NCBI GenBank assembly: GCA_934457145.1
Contig: CAKSHP010000005.1
Coordinates: forward strand, 36,072 to 100,071
Source: an uncultured Clostridia bacterium
GTDB taxonomy: Bacteria; Bacillota; Clostridia; UBA1381; UMGS1253
Direction: 5' to 3'
Length of the DNA stretch: 64,000 nt
A program made the translations under genes and the position numbers. Every line of letters starts with the position of its first letter. Within the stretch, counting starts at the first letter, position 1. Positions 18,029 to 26,908 of the stretch are shown here, one piece after another. The notes beneath the pieces were generated by a model that saw only the letters and a list, made by a program, of their open reading frames with translations, was not told where the DNA came from and searched no databases.

Positions 18029-18073
18029 GCAAAAAATGAGCTGTGCAATGATTTTGCACAGCTCATTTTTATA
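18029..18073. terminator. Bidirectional intrinsic terminator
   Basis: AAATGAGCTGTGCAA/TTGCACAGCTCATTT, 15 bp nearly perfect with a short loop, between convergent fprA and veg. Confidence 0.9.
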
Positions 18074-18100
18074 AGAAGGATGGTTAATATAAAAAGGTGG

Positions 18101-18388
18101 TTACGCAGTAACCGCATCGGGATTTTTAACGGGAGTTTTAATAAGAGCAAGCTCGATCGTTTTAGTTAAAACATCGGCATAACTGTACGACACGAGATTG
18201 TTTTTGGGAAGGTCGCTGCCGTTACTGTCGAGCCTTATTGTGAAAATACAAGGATAAATGCTCTCTATTGTACCGCGGCTCACAATTGCCTTTTTTCTGC
18301 CGTGTCTTGAAACAAGACGCACAGACCTTCCGATATTTTGCTGCAAACTCTTTTTTACCAAAAGCAAATCGCTTTTTTCAATAATCAT
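18101..18388 (-). CDS. veg: Veg family protein
   Basis: 95 residues from the ATG at 18388 with GCGGAGG upstream. It matches Veg of Bacillus: a short helix, then GRSVRLVSRHGRKKAIVSRG, then YPCIFTIRLD and VSYSYADVLTKTIEL. Veg is a small SH3-like protein reported to promote biofilm matrix expression in B. subtilis; its biochemical role is unclear. Confidence 0.9.
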   Translation of the reverse strand: MIIEKSDLLLVKKSLQQNIGRSVRLVSRHGRKKAIVSRGTIESIYPCIFTIRLDSNGSDLPKNNLVSYSYADVLTKTIELALIKTPVKNPDAVTA

Positions 18389-18513
18389 ATTTACTACCTC
18401 CGCAAAATTTATCACGGCGCACAAGTGTACAAAGGTGTGTAAAATAAAGAAAAAAGCAGGTTTGCGACACTATTGACAAAACAATATTTTATCTGCTACC
18501 GTGTTATGTATAT

Positions 18514-18542
18514 ATTATACTACTTTTTGTGGCAAATGTCAA
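18514..18542 (-). promoter_or_regulatory. Consensus sigma-A promoter for veg
   Basis: On the minus strand: TTGACA, 17-bp spacer, TATAAT, both boxes perfect. The leader before the veg start is ~120 nt. The B. subtilis veg promoter is also known for unusual strength. Confidence 0.85.
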
Positions 18543-18603
18543 TAAAAAATTGCAAAAACATAAAAGTTTTTTTACAAAACGATTACAAATCTTGTATACA
18601 AAG

Positions 18604-18642
18604 CAAAAGCCAAACACAATATATCGTGTTCGGCTTTAAAAT
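18604..18642 (-). terminator. Intrinsic terminator after mecA
   Basis: AAAGCCGAACAC/GTGTTTGGCTTT on the minus strand, followed by TTGCTTT. Confidence 0.65.
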
Positions 18643-18654
18643 ACGGTATTAAAG

Positions 18655-19200
18655 TTAAAAGAAATCCGCAAATTCATCTCCGCGGCAAATCAGATGTGCA
18701 TTGTTTTTTATGTATGCGGCATGGGCAGACGTGACTACAGAGTCTGCAAATTCGAGCGCATTATTAAAAAGGCGGCTTTCTCGGGGGGCTTTAAAGTAAT
18801 ATTTTCCGGCGAGAGTGTAGAGCAGAGCAGCGGAAAAGTCTTCGTTTTTTACAGCACATAAAAAATCGGCAAAAGCTTTGTTGTCGGCAAAAGAGAAAAA
18901 AGCGTCTTTGTCATTTCCGAAAGCGGCGCTTGATTTCGGCAAACGGGGAAGCGGTTGTTTTTTTATTATGCGCGTTATAAAAAATATCAGCCTGTCGCTT
19001 TTTTGAACAGACTGCACCGCCACGCTTCCTCCGGTTTCAAAGCCGGTTTTGCTTGCGGCATATTTTACAAGCGTTATTAAAAAAGCTTTGAGCTCGGGGG
19101 AGGCGGAGTTTGGTTTTAAGCCGAAAAGCGCGCGAAAGCCCGGCTCGGATGAATAAAACGTTACTTTTAGTTTTGTGCTGCTGATTTTTTCAAGGATCAT
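18655..19200 (-). CDS. mecA: MecA-like adaptor protein
   Basis: 181 residues from the ATG at 19200, with GGAG nine bases upstream. The N-terminus (MILEKISSTKLKVTF) and middle (KTGFETGGSVAVQSVQKSDR, then FFITRI) follow the MecA N-terminal domain. The C-terminal part (FSFADNKAFADFLCAV, LAGKYYFKAPRES, HLICRGDEF) follows the ClpC-binding domain. MecA proteins deliver substrates to ClpCP. The similarity is moderate and the acidic linker is short. The leader holds an unusual pseudoknot-type structure (19222-19280). Confidence 0.75.
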   Translation of the reverse strand: MILEKISSTKLKVTFYSSEPGFRALFGLKPNSASPELKAFLITLVKYAASKTGFETGGSVAVQSVQKSDRLIFFITRIIKKQPLPRLPKSSAAFGNDKDAFFSFADNKAFADFLCAVKNEDFSAALLYTLAGKYYFKAPRESRLFNNALEFADSVVTSAHAAYIKNNAHLICRGDEFADFF

Positions 19201-19221
19201 AATTACAATCTCCATTCTGCC

Positions 19222-19280
19222 GCCCTGCACCGGCAAAAGAGGAAAAAATCTCTTGTGCAGGGCATAATAAGAGATTTTTT
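19222..19280 (-). promoter_or_regulatory. Structured leader of mecA: overlapping inverted repeats (pseudoknot/attenuator candidate)
   Basis: Two perfect inverted repeats interlock. GCCCTGCAC (19222-19230) pairs with GTGCAGGGC (19255-19263). AAAAAATCTCTT (19243-19254) pairs with AAGAGATTTTTT (19269-19280). Read on the minus strand, the 12-bp stem comes first and ends in a T run like a terminator. Its loop contains one arm of the 9-bp stem, whose partner lies just before the mecA ribosome binding site. Confidence 0.55.
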
Positions 19281-19314
19281 AGTAAAGCAATTTGGACAGA
19301 TGCTGATATTTGTT

Positions 19315-19320
19315 AGTATA
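19315..19320 (-). promoter_or_regulatory. Possible extended -10 promoter for mecA
   Basis: TGATATACT on the minus strand, about 115 bases before the mecA start; no convincing -35 box. Confidence 0.4.
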
Positions 19321-19549
19321 TCATATTAAAAGATAATTTTCTATGCAAAAAATCTTCCATTAAAGTATCGCGCAGTGGTATTGTTTTTTAAAAAGTTTTT
19401 TAATCGATGTTGAAAATTCAAAATACATATGCTATAATATTGTATGCATTATAAGTTTAAATGTGCCGGAAAAAATGTGAGACAAAATATTTTAATACAG
19501 GAAATTTCCGTGACAATTGCTTTTGCCGGAGAGGAGAGTGGTTTTTAAT

Positions 19550-19921
19550 TTGAAAGTGTATGACAGATGGAAGATGATGAGGGTTTATATTATAGCTTTA
19601 ATGATTATTGCCGTTTTGGTTTCGTGTGCGGCGGTGTTTTTTTTGCAGTATGCAGATGATGTGTTTTATATTGCATATATAGTAAACAGCGTGTCGGTAA
19701 CGGTAAGCTCGGTGATATTCGGAATAAAAAACGGGTTTAAGTGGTGGTATGCGGCAAGCGCTCTGTTTATTGAAACGGCGGTTATGACGGCGTTTTTTGT
19801 CGGCAGCGAAAACGATTTTCTTCCGTTTATGTTTGTGAGTTATTTGTCGGTTTGCTTTGTGAGCAATGCGATAGGAGCAATTATAGGAAAAATTAAAAAA
19901 AATAACGAAGAAGAGGAGTAA
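19550..19921 (+). CDS. Four-helix integral membrane protein
   Basis: About 123 residues from a TTG at 19550 with GGAGAGGAG upstream; a GTG at 19538 is also possible. Four hydrophobic helices span nearly the whole length, ending in a short acidic/basic tail (KIKKNNEEEE). Family not assigned; size and topology resemble small clostridial four-TM proteins of the TIGR04086 type. Five bases separate it from the cupin gene, so the two are co-transcribed. Confidence 0.65.
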   Translation: MKVYDRWKMMRVYIIALMIIAVLVSCAAVFFLQYADDVFYIAYIVNSVSVTVSSVIFGIKNGFKWWYAASALFIETAVMTAFFVGSENDFLPFMFVSYLSVCFVSNAIGAIIGKIKKNNEEEE

Positions 19922-19926
19922 GGAAA

Positions 19927-20259
19927 ATGGAGTTTAAAAAATTTGTTTATAATGAAGAAACCGGTTTAAAGGATTTGGGCGGCGGCGTTAAAAGAAAGGT
20001 TTTGGCATACAGCGACGATATGATGCAGGTTGAAGTTCATTTTAAAGAGGGCAGCAAAGGCGATATGCACACACATCCGCATGTTCAGACAACTTATGTT
20101 CTGGAAGGCGAATTTGAATTTTGCGTCGGCGGTGAAACAAAGATTGTTAAAAAGGGCGACATGGTGTATATGCCGTCAAACGAAAAACACGGCTGCGTAT
20201 GTCTTAAAGACGGAGTGCTGTTAGATTCGTTTACTCCGTGCAGAAAAGACTTTCTTTAA
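19927..20259 (+). CDS. Cupin-domain protein
   Basis: 110 residues forming one cupin beta-barrel. Metal-binding motif 1 is HTHPHVQTTYVLEGEFEF and motif 2 is GDMVYMPSNEKHGCV. The family includes small metal-dependent enzymes and sensors; the substrate cannot be predicted. AAGGA precedes the start, and it lies 5 bp after the membrane-protein gene. Confidence 0.88.
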   Translation: MEFKKFVYNEETGLKDLGGGVKRKVLAYSDDMMQVEVHFKEGSKGDMHTHPHVQTTYVLEGEFEFCVGGETKIVKKGDMVYMPSNEKHGCVCLKDGVLLDSFTPCRKDFL

Positions 20260-20605
20260 TGATAAAATTGCACAAAAAAAGAGTGAAAAATGCGTGTAAT
20301 ATAAATGTAAAGTTGAAAAAATGTGCAAAATTTTATTTATAAACAACAATATATAGATAAAATGTAAAGGTACACACTATATATTGAAAAATATTACACA
20401 AAAGTGTTAAATTTTCGCATATGGTAAAAAAAATATATCAAAAAAGTATTGATTATTGAAATGAAAAGATGTATAATATAAGCAGTATTTTATTAGGCTG
20501 TAATATGCTGTTGGAACTATCGGCGGTTTTTTGCGGTCTGATACATAAGGCGTGCATAAAAAAATAAGCTAATGTGTGCGCTTATATTTTGAAGGGGGTA
20601 AACAA
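20260..20605 (+). other. Intergenic region with S-layer promoter and long leader
   Basis: The 346-bp gap holds an AT-rich stretch, one promoter at 20449-20477 and a ~120-nt leader before the S-layer-type gene. The leader contains short self-complementary stretches (GGCGGTTTTTTGCGGTC) but no structure I can name. No gene seen. Confidence 0.6.
20449..20477 (+). promoter_or_regulatory. Sigma-A promoter of the SLH protein gene
   Basis: TTGATT, 17-bp spacer, TATAAT. It is followed by a ~120-nt leader and a strong GAAGGGGGT ribosome binding site, fitting a highly expressed surface protein. Confidence 0.75.
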
Positions 20606-23600
20606 ATGAAAATGTTTAGACGTTTAGCAGCTATGGCCGTTGCGGTTGCAATGGTTGTGGTAATGCTTCCGGCGGCAGTGTCGGCAGCTGTGCTGCCCGA
20701 AGATGTAAAGGGCACAAAGTATGAAGATGCTGCAACACTTTTGAGCGCTCTTGAAATTATGGTTGGCGACGGGGCAAAATTTAACCCGGACAACAACGTT
20801 ACAAGAGCGGAGTTTGCAAGAATTCTGGTAGCGGTTATGGGACAGAACGACTCTGCATCCGCTTACACTCCGAAAGGAATTTTTGCAGACGTTGCAACAA
20901 GCGAATGGTATGCTCCGTTTGTTGAGTATGCTGCTCAGTTCGGCGCAATCAACGGCTACGGAAACGGTAACTTCGGTCCTAACGATAACGTTACGGGTTA
21001 CCAGGCAATCAAGATGATCTGCTTTGCTTCCGGTCATGACGCTTGCGCACAGGATCCGGTGAACGGATTCCCGACAGAGTATGTTCAGATTGCAAAGGAC
21101 TATGATTTCCTTAAGAATTTGGGTGACGTTACTCTTTCGCTTCCTATGACACGCGGACAGGTTGCTATTTTGGCATACAATGTTTTGCAGGTTGACATGC
21201 TTAAGGTAACAGGTACAACAGATACAGGAAATGTGTTTGAAGTTACAAAGGGCAAGACTCTTTTAACCGAAAAACATAAGGTTTATAAAATCGAAGGTAC
21301 TGTAACTGCAAACGAGAAAACAGGTCTTTACGGCGCAGACAACCTTACAAGCGGTAAAGTGCAGATAGAAAAAGGCACACAGGTTAAGGTTTTGGATATC
21401 GGCGAAACAGACATTGCAGATAAACTCGGTGCATATTTGAAGGTGTTCTACAGAGTTGATGAAGATGATGACAGCGAAACAGTTATCGCATACACAGCTT
21501 CTTCAAACAAGAACAGCACAGTTACGGTTGCTTACGACGATATCGATATCGATAACTGCACAGACAAAACAATTAAGTACTGGCAGGACAGAGATGCAAC
21601 AGAGAAAACAACAAAGATTGATATTTCCGATGATCCGATTATAGTTTGGAACGGTACAACAACAAAGGATTATTCCGGTGTTGTTGACGCAATAAAGGAT
21701 TCCGAAAACAAGCAGTCTACCGTTGAGTTTGTTGACAACAACGGCGACAACACTGTAGACGTTGTTAGAATTACGGCATATGAAACATATGTTATTGACC
21801 GTATCGATTCTAAAAACTATATAATCACTGATGAAATCGGCGATTATTCAACAGGCAAGAAAAAGAACAGAACAGTTACTTTGGATGTTGATGACGATGC
21901 TATATTCGTTAAAATCACAGACGCAGACGGAGAAGAATATGAATTTTCCGATTTGTCTGTAGGCGATGTATTGTCGGTTGCAGCTTCTAAAGACGGCAAG
22001 ATGATTGATGTTAAGGTTTCAACAGATACTGTTGAAGGATCTGTTACATCAAAGGGAACATCAAACGGCAAAACAGTTTTTGCTATAGATGATGAAGATT
22101 ACAACTTAACTTCGATTTATTCAACTTACCTTGCAAACAGCGGCACACAGATAAGAATAGGCAACAGCTACAGCTTTAAGCTTGACGCTTTCGGCGAAAT
22201 TGCATATTCTGATTCTGCTGCAAGCAGTTCAGACGGTGAGTTTGGATTTATAACAACATTTGCAGAGTCTGAAAGAGCAGATTCAACAATGAATATCAAG
22301 ATATTCTCCGGCGGATCTGTTGATGTATACGGCGTTGCAAGCACAGTTAAAATCGACGGTGACAAATATAAGGGTACAGCAGCTGTTAAGGATGCTTTGG
22401 AAGATATAGTTGCAACATATATTCCTTATAACAATACTACAAGCGCAGGTATGCAGAAGTCCGGTTACTATAATGACAGTAAGTGGTATGGTGTGCCGGT
22501 AATATTTGAACTTGATGATGATGAAAACATTAAGTATATCGATACTCCGAGTATGGGAGCAAACGAAGATAAATACACATTGCAGCCTGTTAAGAATGCA
22601 ACAGCTTCTACGAACGCTCAGAAAATGGCTATTAATAATTTGCAGTATTCAAGCACAACTTCGGCATTTACATCTATGTTCCCGCTTGCTTCAACATGCA
22701 ATGTAATTCAGCTTCCGAGTGACTATGATGATCTTAACGATGCATCAAAGTACAAGACAGGAAAATCATTTGTAGACGAGAAAAAATATTTTGTTCAGAT
22801 GTTTACAACCGATCCTGATGTGTACACATCAAACTACGTTCTTGTTGCAGACGGTGCACAGGGTAAAAAATCGACAACATTTAAGACAAATATTGTTGAT
22901 GCTATGAGAGATGATAACGGTTCTAAGTATTCATCAAGCGATAATCCGAGTACAAAGTATGTTTCATTGTTTGTTGTTAAAGAAGCGTTTAACGCATTAA
23001 ATGACGATGATGAAAAGACTCTTATGATAACGGGTATCGAAAACGGCGCAGAAGTAACATACACGCTTGATCCTGAATTATTTGAATCAAACGCAGTTGT
23101 TGAAATGTTTAAAAAGTACGGCGCTAAGTTCACGGACGAAGGCGGCTCGCGTACAAAGAACATGCCTGTTATGGAAGGCGACGTTCTCAGAGTTATTCAG
23201 CATAAGGATACTAAGTATGTTATAGCTCTTACACCAATATTCTTTATAGAAGAAAAGGCATTTGCTGCTAATACAGATGGCGGAAGTTTAGACGGTAGAC
23301 ATTCATATACAGTTGATATTTCGGCTGTTAAAGAAATTAACGGTTCAAATGCAGTTATGTCTTACTTTGCTTTACCGGCTAGCTCGGGTGAGTATAAGTA
23401 TCAGGTTGTTATGAATGGTAAGATGCTTGGTAATAATGGTGACTTAACATGGAATGCAGACAGCAAAGTTTATGAAGGTCTGTACAGAGGTGCATTCAAT
23501 GTTGGCAGCGCTAAAACAACTGTTTATGACGCATCTAAGGGCGACGGCAAGAAAGTATCAACAGGTACTATGAATGATATAGTAACAATTGATGACGCTT

Positions 23601-23680
23601 CGGCAAATGAAAATCCGAGTATCGTTATTGTACGTTATCAGAGCGGAAGCGCTAAAGAAATGCATATCATTAACCTTTGA
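20606..23680 (+). CDS. SLH-domain S-layer-type surface protein
   Basis: 1024 residues from the ATG at 20606 (GGGGGTAAACAA upstream). A signal peptide (residues 1-30, ending AAVSA) is followed by three S-layer homology repeats in about the first 200 residues (NNVTRAEFARILVAVMG, YGNGNFGPNDNVTGYQA, LPMTRGQVAILAYNVL). The remaining ~800 residues are acidic and Asp/Ser/Thr-rich with strand-like repeats (e.g. VDNNGDNTVDVVRITAYE). SLH domains anchor proteins to pyruvylated cell-wall polymers, so this is cell-surface located, possibly the major S-layer protein. Codon use is rich in preferred codons such as GTT, ACA and AAC. Confidence 0.9.
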   Translation: MKMFRRLAAMAVAVAMVVVMLPAAVSAAVLPEDVKGTKYEDAATLLSALEIMVGDGAKFNPDNNVTRAEFARILVAVMGQNDSASAYTPKGIFADVATSEWYAPFVEYAAQFGAINGYGNGNFGPNDNVTGYQAIKMICFASGHDACAQDPVNGFPTEYVQIAKDYDFLKNLGDVTLSLPMTRGQVAILAYNVLQVDMLKVTGTTDTGNVFEVTKGKTLLTEKHKVYKIEGTVTANEKTGLYGADNLTSGKVQIEKGTQVKVLDIGETDIADKLGAYLKVFYRVDEDDDSETVIAYTASSNKNSTVTVAYDDIDIDNCTDKTIKYWQDRDATEKTTKIDISDDPIIVWNGTTTKDYSGVVDAIKDSENKQSTVEFVDNNGDNTVDVVRITAYETYVIDRIDSKNYIITDEIGDYSTGKKKNRTVTLDVDDDAIFVKITDADGEEYEFSDLSVGDVLSVAASKDGKMIDVKVSTDTVEGSVTSKGTSNGKTVFAIDDEDYNLTSIYSTYLANSGTQIRIGNSYSFKLDAFGEIAYSDSAASSSDGEFGFITTFAESERADSTMNIKIFSGGSVDVYGVASTVKIDGDKYKGTAAVKDALEDIVATYIPYNNTTSAGMQKSGYYNDSKWYGVPVIFELDDDENIKYIDTPSMGANEDKYTLQPVKNATASTNAQKMAINNLQYSSTTSAFTSMFPLASTCNVIQLPSDYDDLNDASKYKTGKSFVDEKKYFVQMFTTDPDVYTSNYVLVADGAQGKKSTTFKTNIVDAMRDDNGSKYSSSDNPSTKYVSLFVVKEAFNALNDDDEKTLMITGIENGAEVTYTLDPELFESNAVVEMFKKYGAKFTDEGGSRTKNMPVMEGDVLRVIQHKDTKYVIALTPIFFIEEKAFAANTDGGSLDGRHSYTVDISAVKEINGSNAVMSYFALPASSGEYKYQVVMNGKMLGNNGDLTWNADSKVYEGLYRGAFNVGSAKTTVYDASKGDGKKVSTGTMNDIVTIDDASANENPSIVIVRYQSGSAKEMHIINL

Positions 23681-23701
23681 TTAAAAGTTTAAGGTAAATC
23701 A

Positions 23702-23740
23702 AAAACCGCATTGCAATCTTGCAGTGCGGTTTTTTGTGCG
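23702..23740 (+). terminator. Intrinsic terminator after the SLH gene
   Basis: AAAACCGCATTGCAA/TTGCAGTGCGGTTTT stem followed by TTG. Confidence 0.85.
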
Positions 23741-23780
23741 AAAAATTTGCGGGACAGGAGGGAAATGAAGAAAAGTAAAC

Positions 23781-23831
23781 CCCCGTAGGGCAGGGGCTTG
23801 CTCCTGCCGCAAATGCAGATGAAAACTAACT
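23781..23831 (+). repeat. Intergenic hairpin repeat, copy 1
   Basis: CCGTAGGGCAGGGG, a short loop, CTCCTGCCG, then ATGCAGATGAAA. The stem GGCAGG/CCTGCC is perfect. A second copy lies ~110 bp downstream. Confidence 0.7.
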
Positions 23832-23892
23832 GAAAACAAAACGGAAAAAGCAAGCCCTTTACCTACAAGTTGGGTGTAAAAAATAAATTAAT

Positions 23893-23940
23893 CCTCCGTA
23901 GGGCAGGGGCCCCGTCCTGCTGCCGATGCAGATGAAATTT
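23893..23940 (+). repeat. Intergenic hairpin repeat, copy 2
   Basis: Same CCGTAGGGCAGGGG head and ATGCAGATGAAA tail as at 23781, with a different loop (CCCCGTCCTGCTGCCG). Confidence 0.7.
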
Positions 23941-23996
23941 GATTGTAAAAATGAAAATATGTGAAAGGTTAGTTAATTTTCAATCTGACAAAAATA

Positions 23997-24034
23997 AAAA
24001 AGCAAGTCTGTCAACTCGCAGGCTTGCTTTTTTA
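23997..24034. terminator. Intrinsic terminator after coaD
   Basis: AAAAGCAAGTCTG/CAGGCTTGCTTTT with a short loop and T runs on both strands. Confidence 0.8.
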
Positions 24035-24041
24035 CAGATGA

Positions 24042-24515
24042 TTATTTATTGTTTATAAGGTTTAAAACAGGCGCCGGAACATATTTTGAAACATCGCTCC
24101 CATAGCTTGAAAGCTCCTTAACCATAGAGGACGACACCGCAATATTTTCCGCACGGAAATAAACATATTCCAAAGCCGGATTTATAAGCTTGTTTACCTC
24201 TGCAAGGTTTTCTTCATAGTTATAGTCCATATTATTTCTCAGACCCCTTATCATATAGCCTATATTATTTTGTTTTGTGTATTCGGCGATAAGACCGTCA
24301 CAGGCGCATACGATACAGTTTGAAATATGTTCTTCTTTTAATGTTTTTTGAATTGCTAAAATCATGTCGTCCGGCGAATATGTGCGCACTTTTCCGGGGT
24401 TTACGCCGATTGTGACATAAAGGGTGTCAAAAAGCGACGACGCTTTTTTAACTATATCCAAATGACCGTTTGTGAACGGATCAAAGGTTCCGGGGTATAT
24501 TGCTGTGTTTGACAT
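24042..24515 (-). CDS. coaD: Phosphopantetheine adenylyltransferase
   Basis: 157 residues, full length. It transfers AMP from ATP to 4'-phosphopantetheine, the penultimate step of CoA synthesis. The nucleotidyltransferase motif is GTFDPFTNGHLD (residues 9-20), with MIRGLRNNMDYNYE for substrate binding and SSSMVKEL (ISSTxVR equivalent) near residue 128. AAAGGA precedes the start. Confidence 0.96.
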   Translation of the reverse strand: MSNTAIYPGTFDPFTNGHLDIVKKASSLFDTLYVTIGVNPGKVRTYSPDDMILAIQKTLKEEHISNCIVCACDGLIAEYTKQNNIGYMIRGLRNNMDYNYEENLAEVNKLINPALEYVYFRAENIAVSSSMVKELSSYGSDVSKYVPAPVLNLINNK

Positions 24516-24665
24516 ATAACCAATTCCTTTCGTGAAAAATAGAAACTGTTTTTAATTATTATATTTGTTTTTGTGCCTTTTGTCAAGTAATAAACGAAAA
24601 GAGCGGTTCATATAATTTAGATATGTTTTATTATTGTGAAAAAAATATACACAGGGGGCGGAAAA

Positions 24666-25427
24666 ATGTTTAAATGCATGATTATAACGAAAAGGCGAAT
24701 TATTGCGGCAGTGTGTTTGGTTTTGGCGTTGTGCGGCGGTGCGTATGTGTTTTCTGCGGTTGCGCCGAAAGGTGCGGCGGGGGAAGAAAATCTGCCGATA
24801 TACTGCGTGGACACAAGTGAAAAAAAGATTGCGCTGACGTTTGACTGTGCCTGGGAGGATTTTGACACGGAGAAAATACTTGGTGTGCTTGAAAAACACG
24901 GAGCAAAGGCAACGTTTTTTGTTACAGGAGATTATGTTAGGCGATGCGCCGAATCTGTGAAGAAATTCAGCAAGGCAGGTCACGAAATAGGCAATCATTC
25001 GGATAATCATCCTCATCCTAACAAGCTTTCTGCCGCCGGGCTTATAGCGGACACGGAAAAGTGCAGCAAGGAAATAGAAAATCTCGGAATAGAAGAAAAA
25101 AAGCTTTACCGTGCGCCGTACGGTGAGTATAATGAAAATGTGGTTGAAACGATAAACAAAGCAGGGTATAAGTTTATTCAGTGGGACGCGGACTCTTTGG
25201 ATTATACGGGGCTTAGTGTGCAGGAAATTAAAGAGAGAATTAAAAAAAGGGTAAAAAGCGGTTCGATATTGCTTTTTCATACAGGTGTTAAAAATACGGC
25301 ACCGGCGCTTGATGAAATACTTTCGGATTTAAAAGAGCAGGGGTACAGCATTGTCGGAGCAGATGAGCTTATTTATAAAGACAATTATATTATAGACCGC
25401 AGCGGACGGCAGATGTTAAAAAAATAA
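24666..25427 (+). CDS. Polysaccharide deacetylase (PdaB-like, NodB domain)
   Basis: 253 residues from the ATG at 24666 (GGGGGCGG upstream). An N-terminal signal/anchor (residues ~10-31) precedes a NodB domain: LTFDCAWEDFDT (motif 1, with Cys where many family members have the second Asp), GHEIGNHSDNHPHP (zinc His motif), RAPYGEYN (motif 3), WDADSLDY and ILLFHTG. The TFDCAW variant is common in sporulation-linked PdaB-type proteins of Clostridia. It probably acts on peptidoglycan or a spore-wall polymer outside the membrane. Confidence 0.88.
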   Translation: MFKCMIITKRRIIAAVCLVLALCGGAYVFSAVAPKGAAGEENLPIYCVDTSEKKIALTFDCAWEDFDTEKILGVLEKHGAKATFFVTGDYVRRCAESVKKFSKAGHEIGNHSDNHPHPNKLSAAGLIADTEKCSKEIENLGIEEKKLYRAPYGEYNENVVETINKAGYKFIQWDADSLDYTGLSVQEIKERIKKRVKSGSILLFHTGVKNTAPALDEILSDLKEQGYSIVGADELIYKDNYIIDRSGRQMLKK

Positions 25428-25431
25428 GCAG

Positions 25432-25460
25432 TTGCAAATGTTTTGTGTTTGTGATAAAAT
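25432..25460 (+). promoter_or_regulatory. Predicted promoter for the MATE gene
   Basis: TTGCAA, 17-bp spacer, TAAAAT, with TGA before the -10. Confidence 0.55.
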
Positions 25461-25497
25461 ATAATTTAGGCAAAGATTATTTACGGAGGAAAGAACA

Positions 25498-26847
25498 GTG
25501 AGTAAGTTACAAAAGGATTTAACGACCGGGAGCGTGTTTCGGTGTCTTATTATGTTTGCACTGCCGTTTTTATTATCAAACATTGTACAGTCGCTTTATA
25601 ATGTGGCGGATATGTACATAGTTGGAAAATTTGACGGTCCTGTGGGCATTTCGGGCGTTAATATAGGCGGTCAGGTGACATTTTTGATGACAAATATAGT
25701 AGTCGGACTGTCGACTGGAGGAACAATTATAATTGCGCAGTATCTCGGAGCAAAAAGAGAAGATGACGCTAAACAAACGATATCTACAATGCTGGTTGTG
25801 CTTATCATGTCGGCAGTGGTTATAACTGCTTTGATGCTTATTTTTGCAAATCAGATACTTAAGCTTATACAGACGCCGGCAGATTCTTTTGCAGCTGCAA
25901 AAGAATATCTGGACGTTACGGTTTTGGGAACTGTGTTTATATTTGGTTACAATGCGCTCAGTGCGGTTATGCGCGGTATGGGCGACAGCAAAACACCTAT
26001 GATATTTGTGTGCGTGGCATGTGTGGTAAATATATTTGCGGATTTGTTTTTCGTGGGTGTGCTGAAAATGGGAGCAAAGGGCGCAGCGATTGCAACGGTT
26101 ATGAGCCAGGCGCTGAGCATGATTTTGTGTGTTATATATTTAAAAAAGAACAATTTTATATTTGACTTTAGTTTAAAGAGTTTTAAGTTTTATAAAAGCA
26201 AGTTTAATATGATAATGAAGGTCGGCATACCAACGGCTGTGCAGAACGTTATAACAAACATATCGTTTCTTGTTATAACAACGCTTGTTAATTCTATAGG
26301 AGTTATGGCATCGGCGGCGGTTGGCGTTGTCGGAAAATTTAACGGGTTTGCGATTATGCCGGTTATTGCAATCAGTTCGTCGATATCGGCAATGATTGCG
26401 CAAAACAGCGGTGCAAACAGACCGGACCGAGTTAAAAAAACGCTGCTTTACGGATTTACGATAGCGTTTTGTATTACGCTGCCGGTGTTTATAATTGTAA
26501 AGCTCTTTCCGGGACAGATTATTGAAATTTTCGACAAAACGCCGCAGATGGTTGAAGCGGGAAAGGTGTATTTGTCGGTGTTTGCGTTTGATTATTTATT
26601 AGTTCCGTTTTCATTTTGTTTTACAGGTCTTATGACCGGCGCGGGACACACAAAGTTTGCGCTTTTATGCTCCGTGGCTTCGGCGCTGCTGTTCAGGATA
26701 CCTGTTTCGATACTATTCGGTATGGTTTTAAATATGGGGCTGGGCGGTATTGCGCTTGCGGTTCCGGTGTCGTCATTTGGCGGAGCATTGATAGGTTTGG
26801 GGTATTTTTTGAGTGGAAAGTGGAAAAAGAGCAGCATTATAAAATAA
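25498..26847 (+). CDS. MATE-family multidrug/toxin extrusion transporter
   Basis: 449 residues from a GTG with CGGAGG upstream; about twelve transmembrane helices in two homologous halves. Family signatures: LLSNIVQSLYNVADMYIVGK in helix 1, MRGMGDSKTPM, and GIPTAVQNVITNISF at the start of the second half. Exports cationic drugs or metabolites in exchange for Na+ or H+; substrate unknown. Confidence 0.93.
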   Translation: MSKLQKDLTTGSVFRCLIMFALPFLLSNIVQSLYNVADMYIVGKFDGPVGISGVNIGGQVTFLMTNIVVGLSTGGTIIIAQYLGAKREDDAKQTISTMLVVLIMSAVVITALMLIFANQILKLIQTPADSFAAAKEYLDVTVLGTVFIFGYNALSAVMRGMGDSKTPMIFVCVACVVNIFADLFFVGVLKMGAKGAAIATVMSQALSMILCVIYLKKNNFIFDFSLKSFKFYKSKFNMIMKVGIPTAVQNVITNISFLVITTLVNSIGVMASAAVGVVGKFNGFAIMPVIAISSSISAMIAQNSGANRPDRVKKTLLYGFTIAFCITLPVFIIVKLFPGQIIEIFDKTPQMVEAGKVYLSVFAFDYLLVPFSFCFTGLMTGAGHTKFALLCSVASALLFRIPVSILFGMVLNMGLGGIALAVPVSSFGGALIGLGYFLSGKWKKSSIIK

Positions 26848-26908
26848 AGATTGCATTAAAAATTTGAAGACCTCAGGCTGCTTTGCGGAAATGGGTAAAA
26901 TGAAAAAG

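Noticed and set aside
18473..18501. Plus-strand promoter starting with TTGACA at 18473
   Set aside because: No acceptable -10 box at the proper spacing and no plus-strand gene follows.
24552..25280. 242-codon open frame on the minus strand
   Set aside because: Antisense to the polysaccharide deacetylase, Arg/Phe-rich and without domain motifs.
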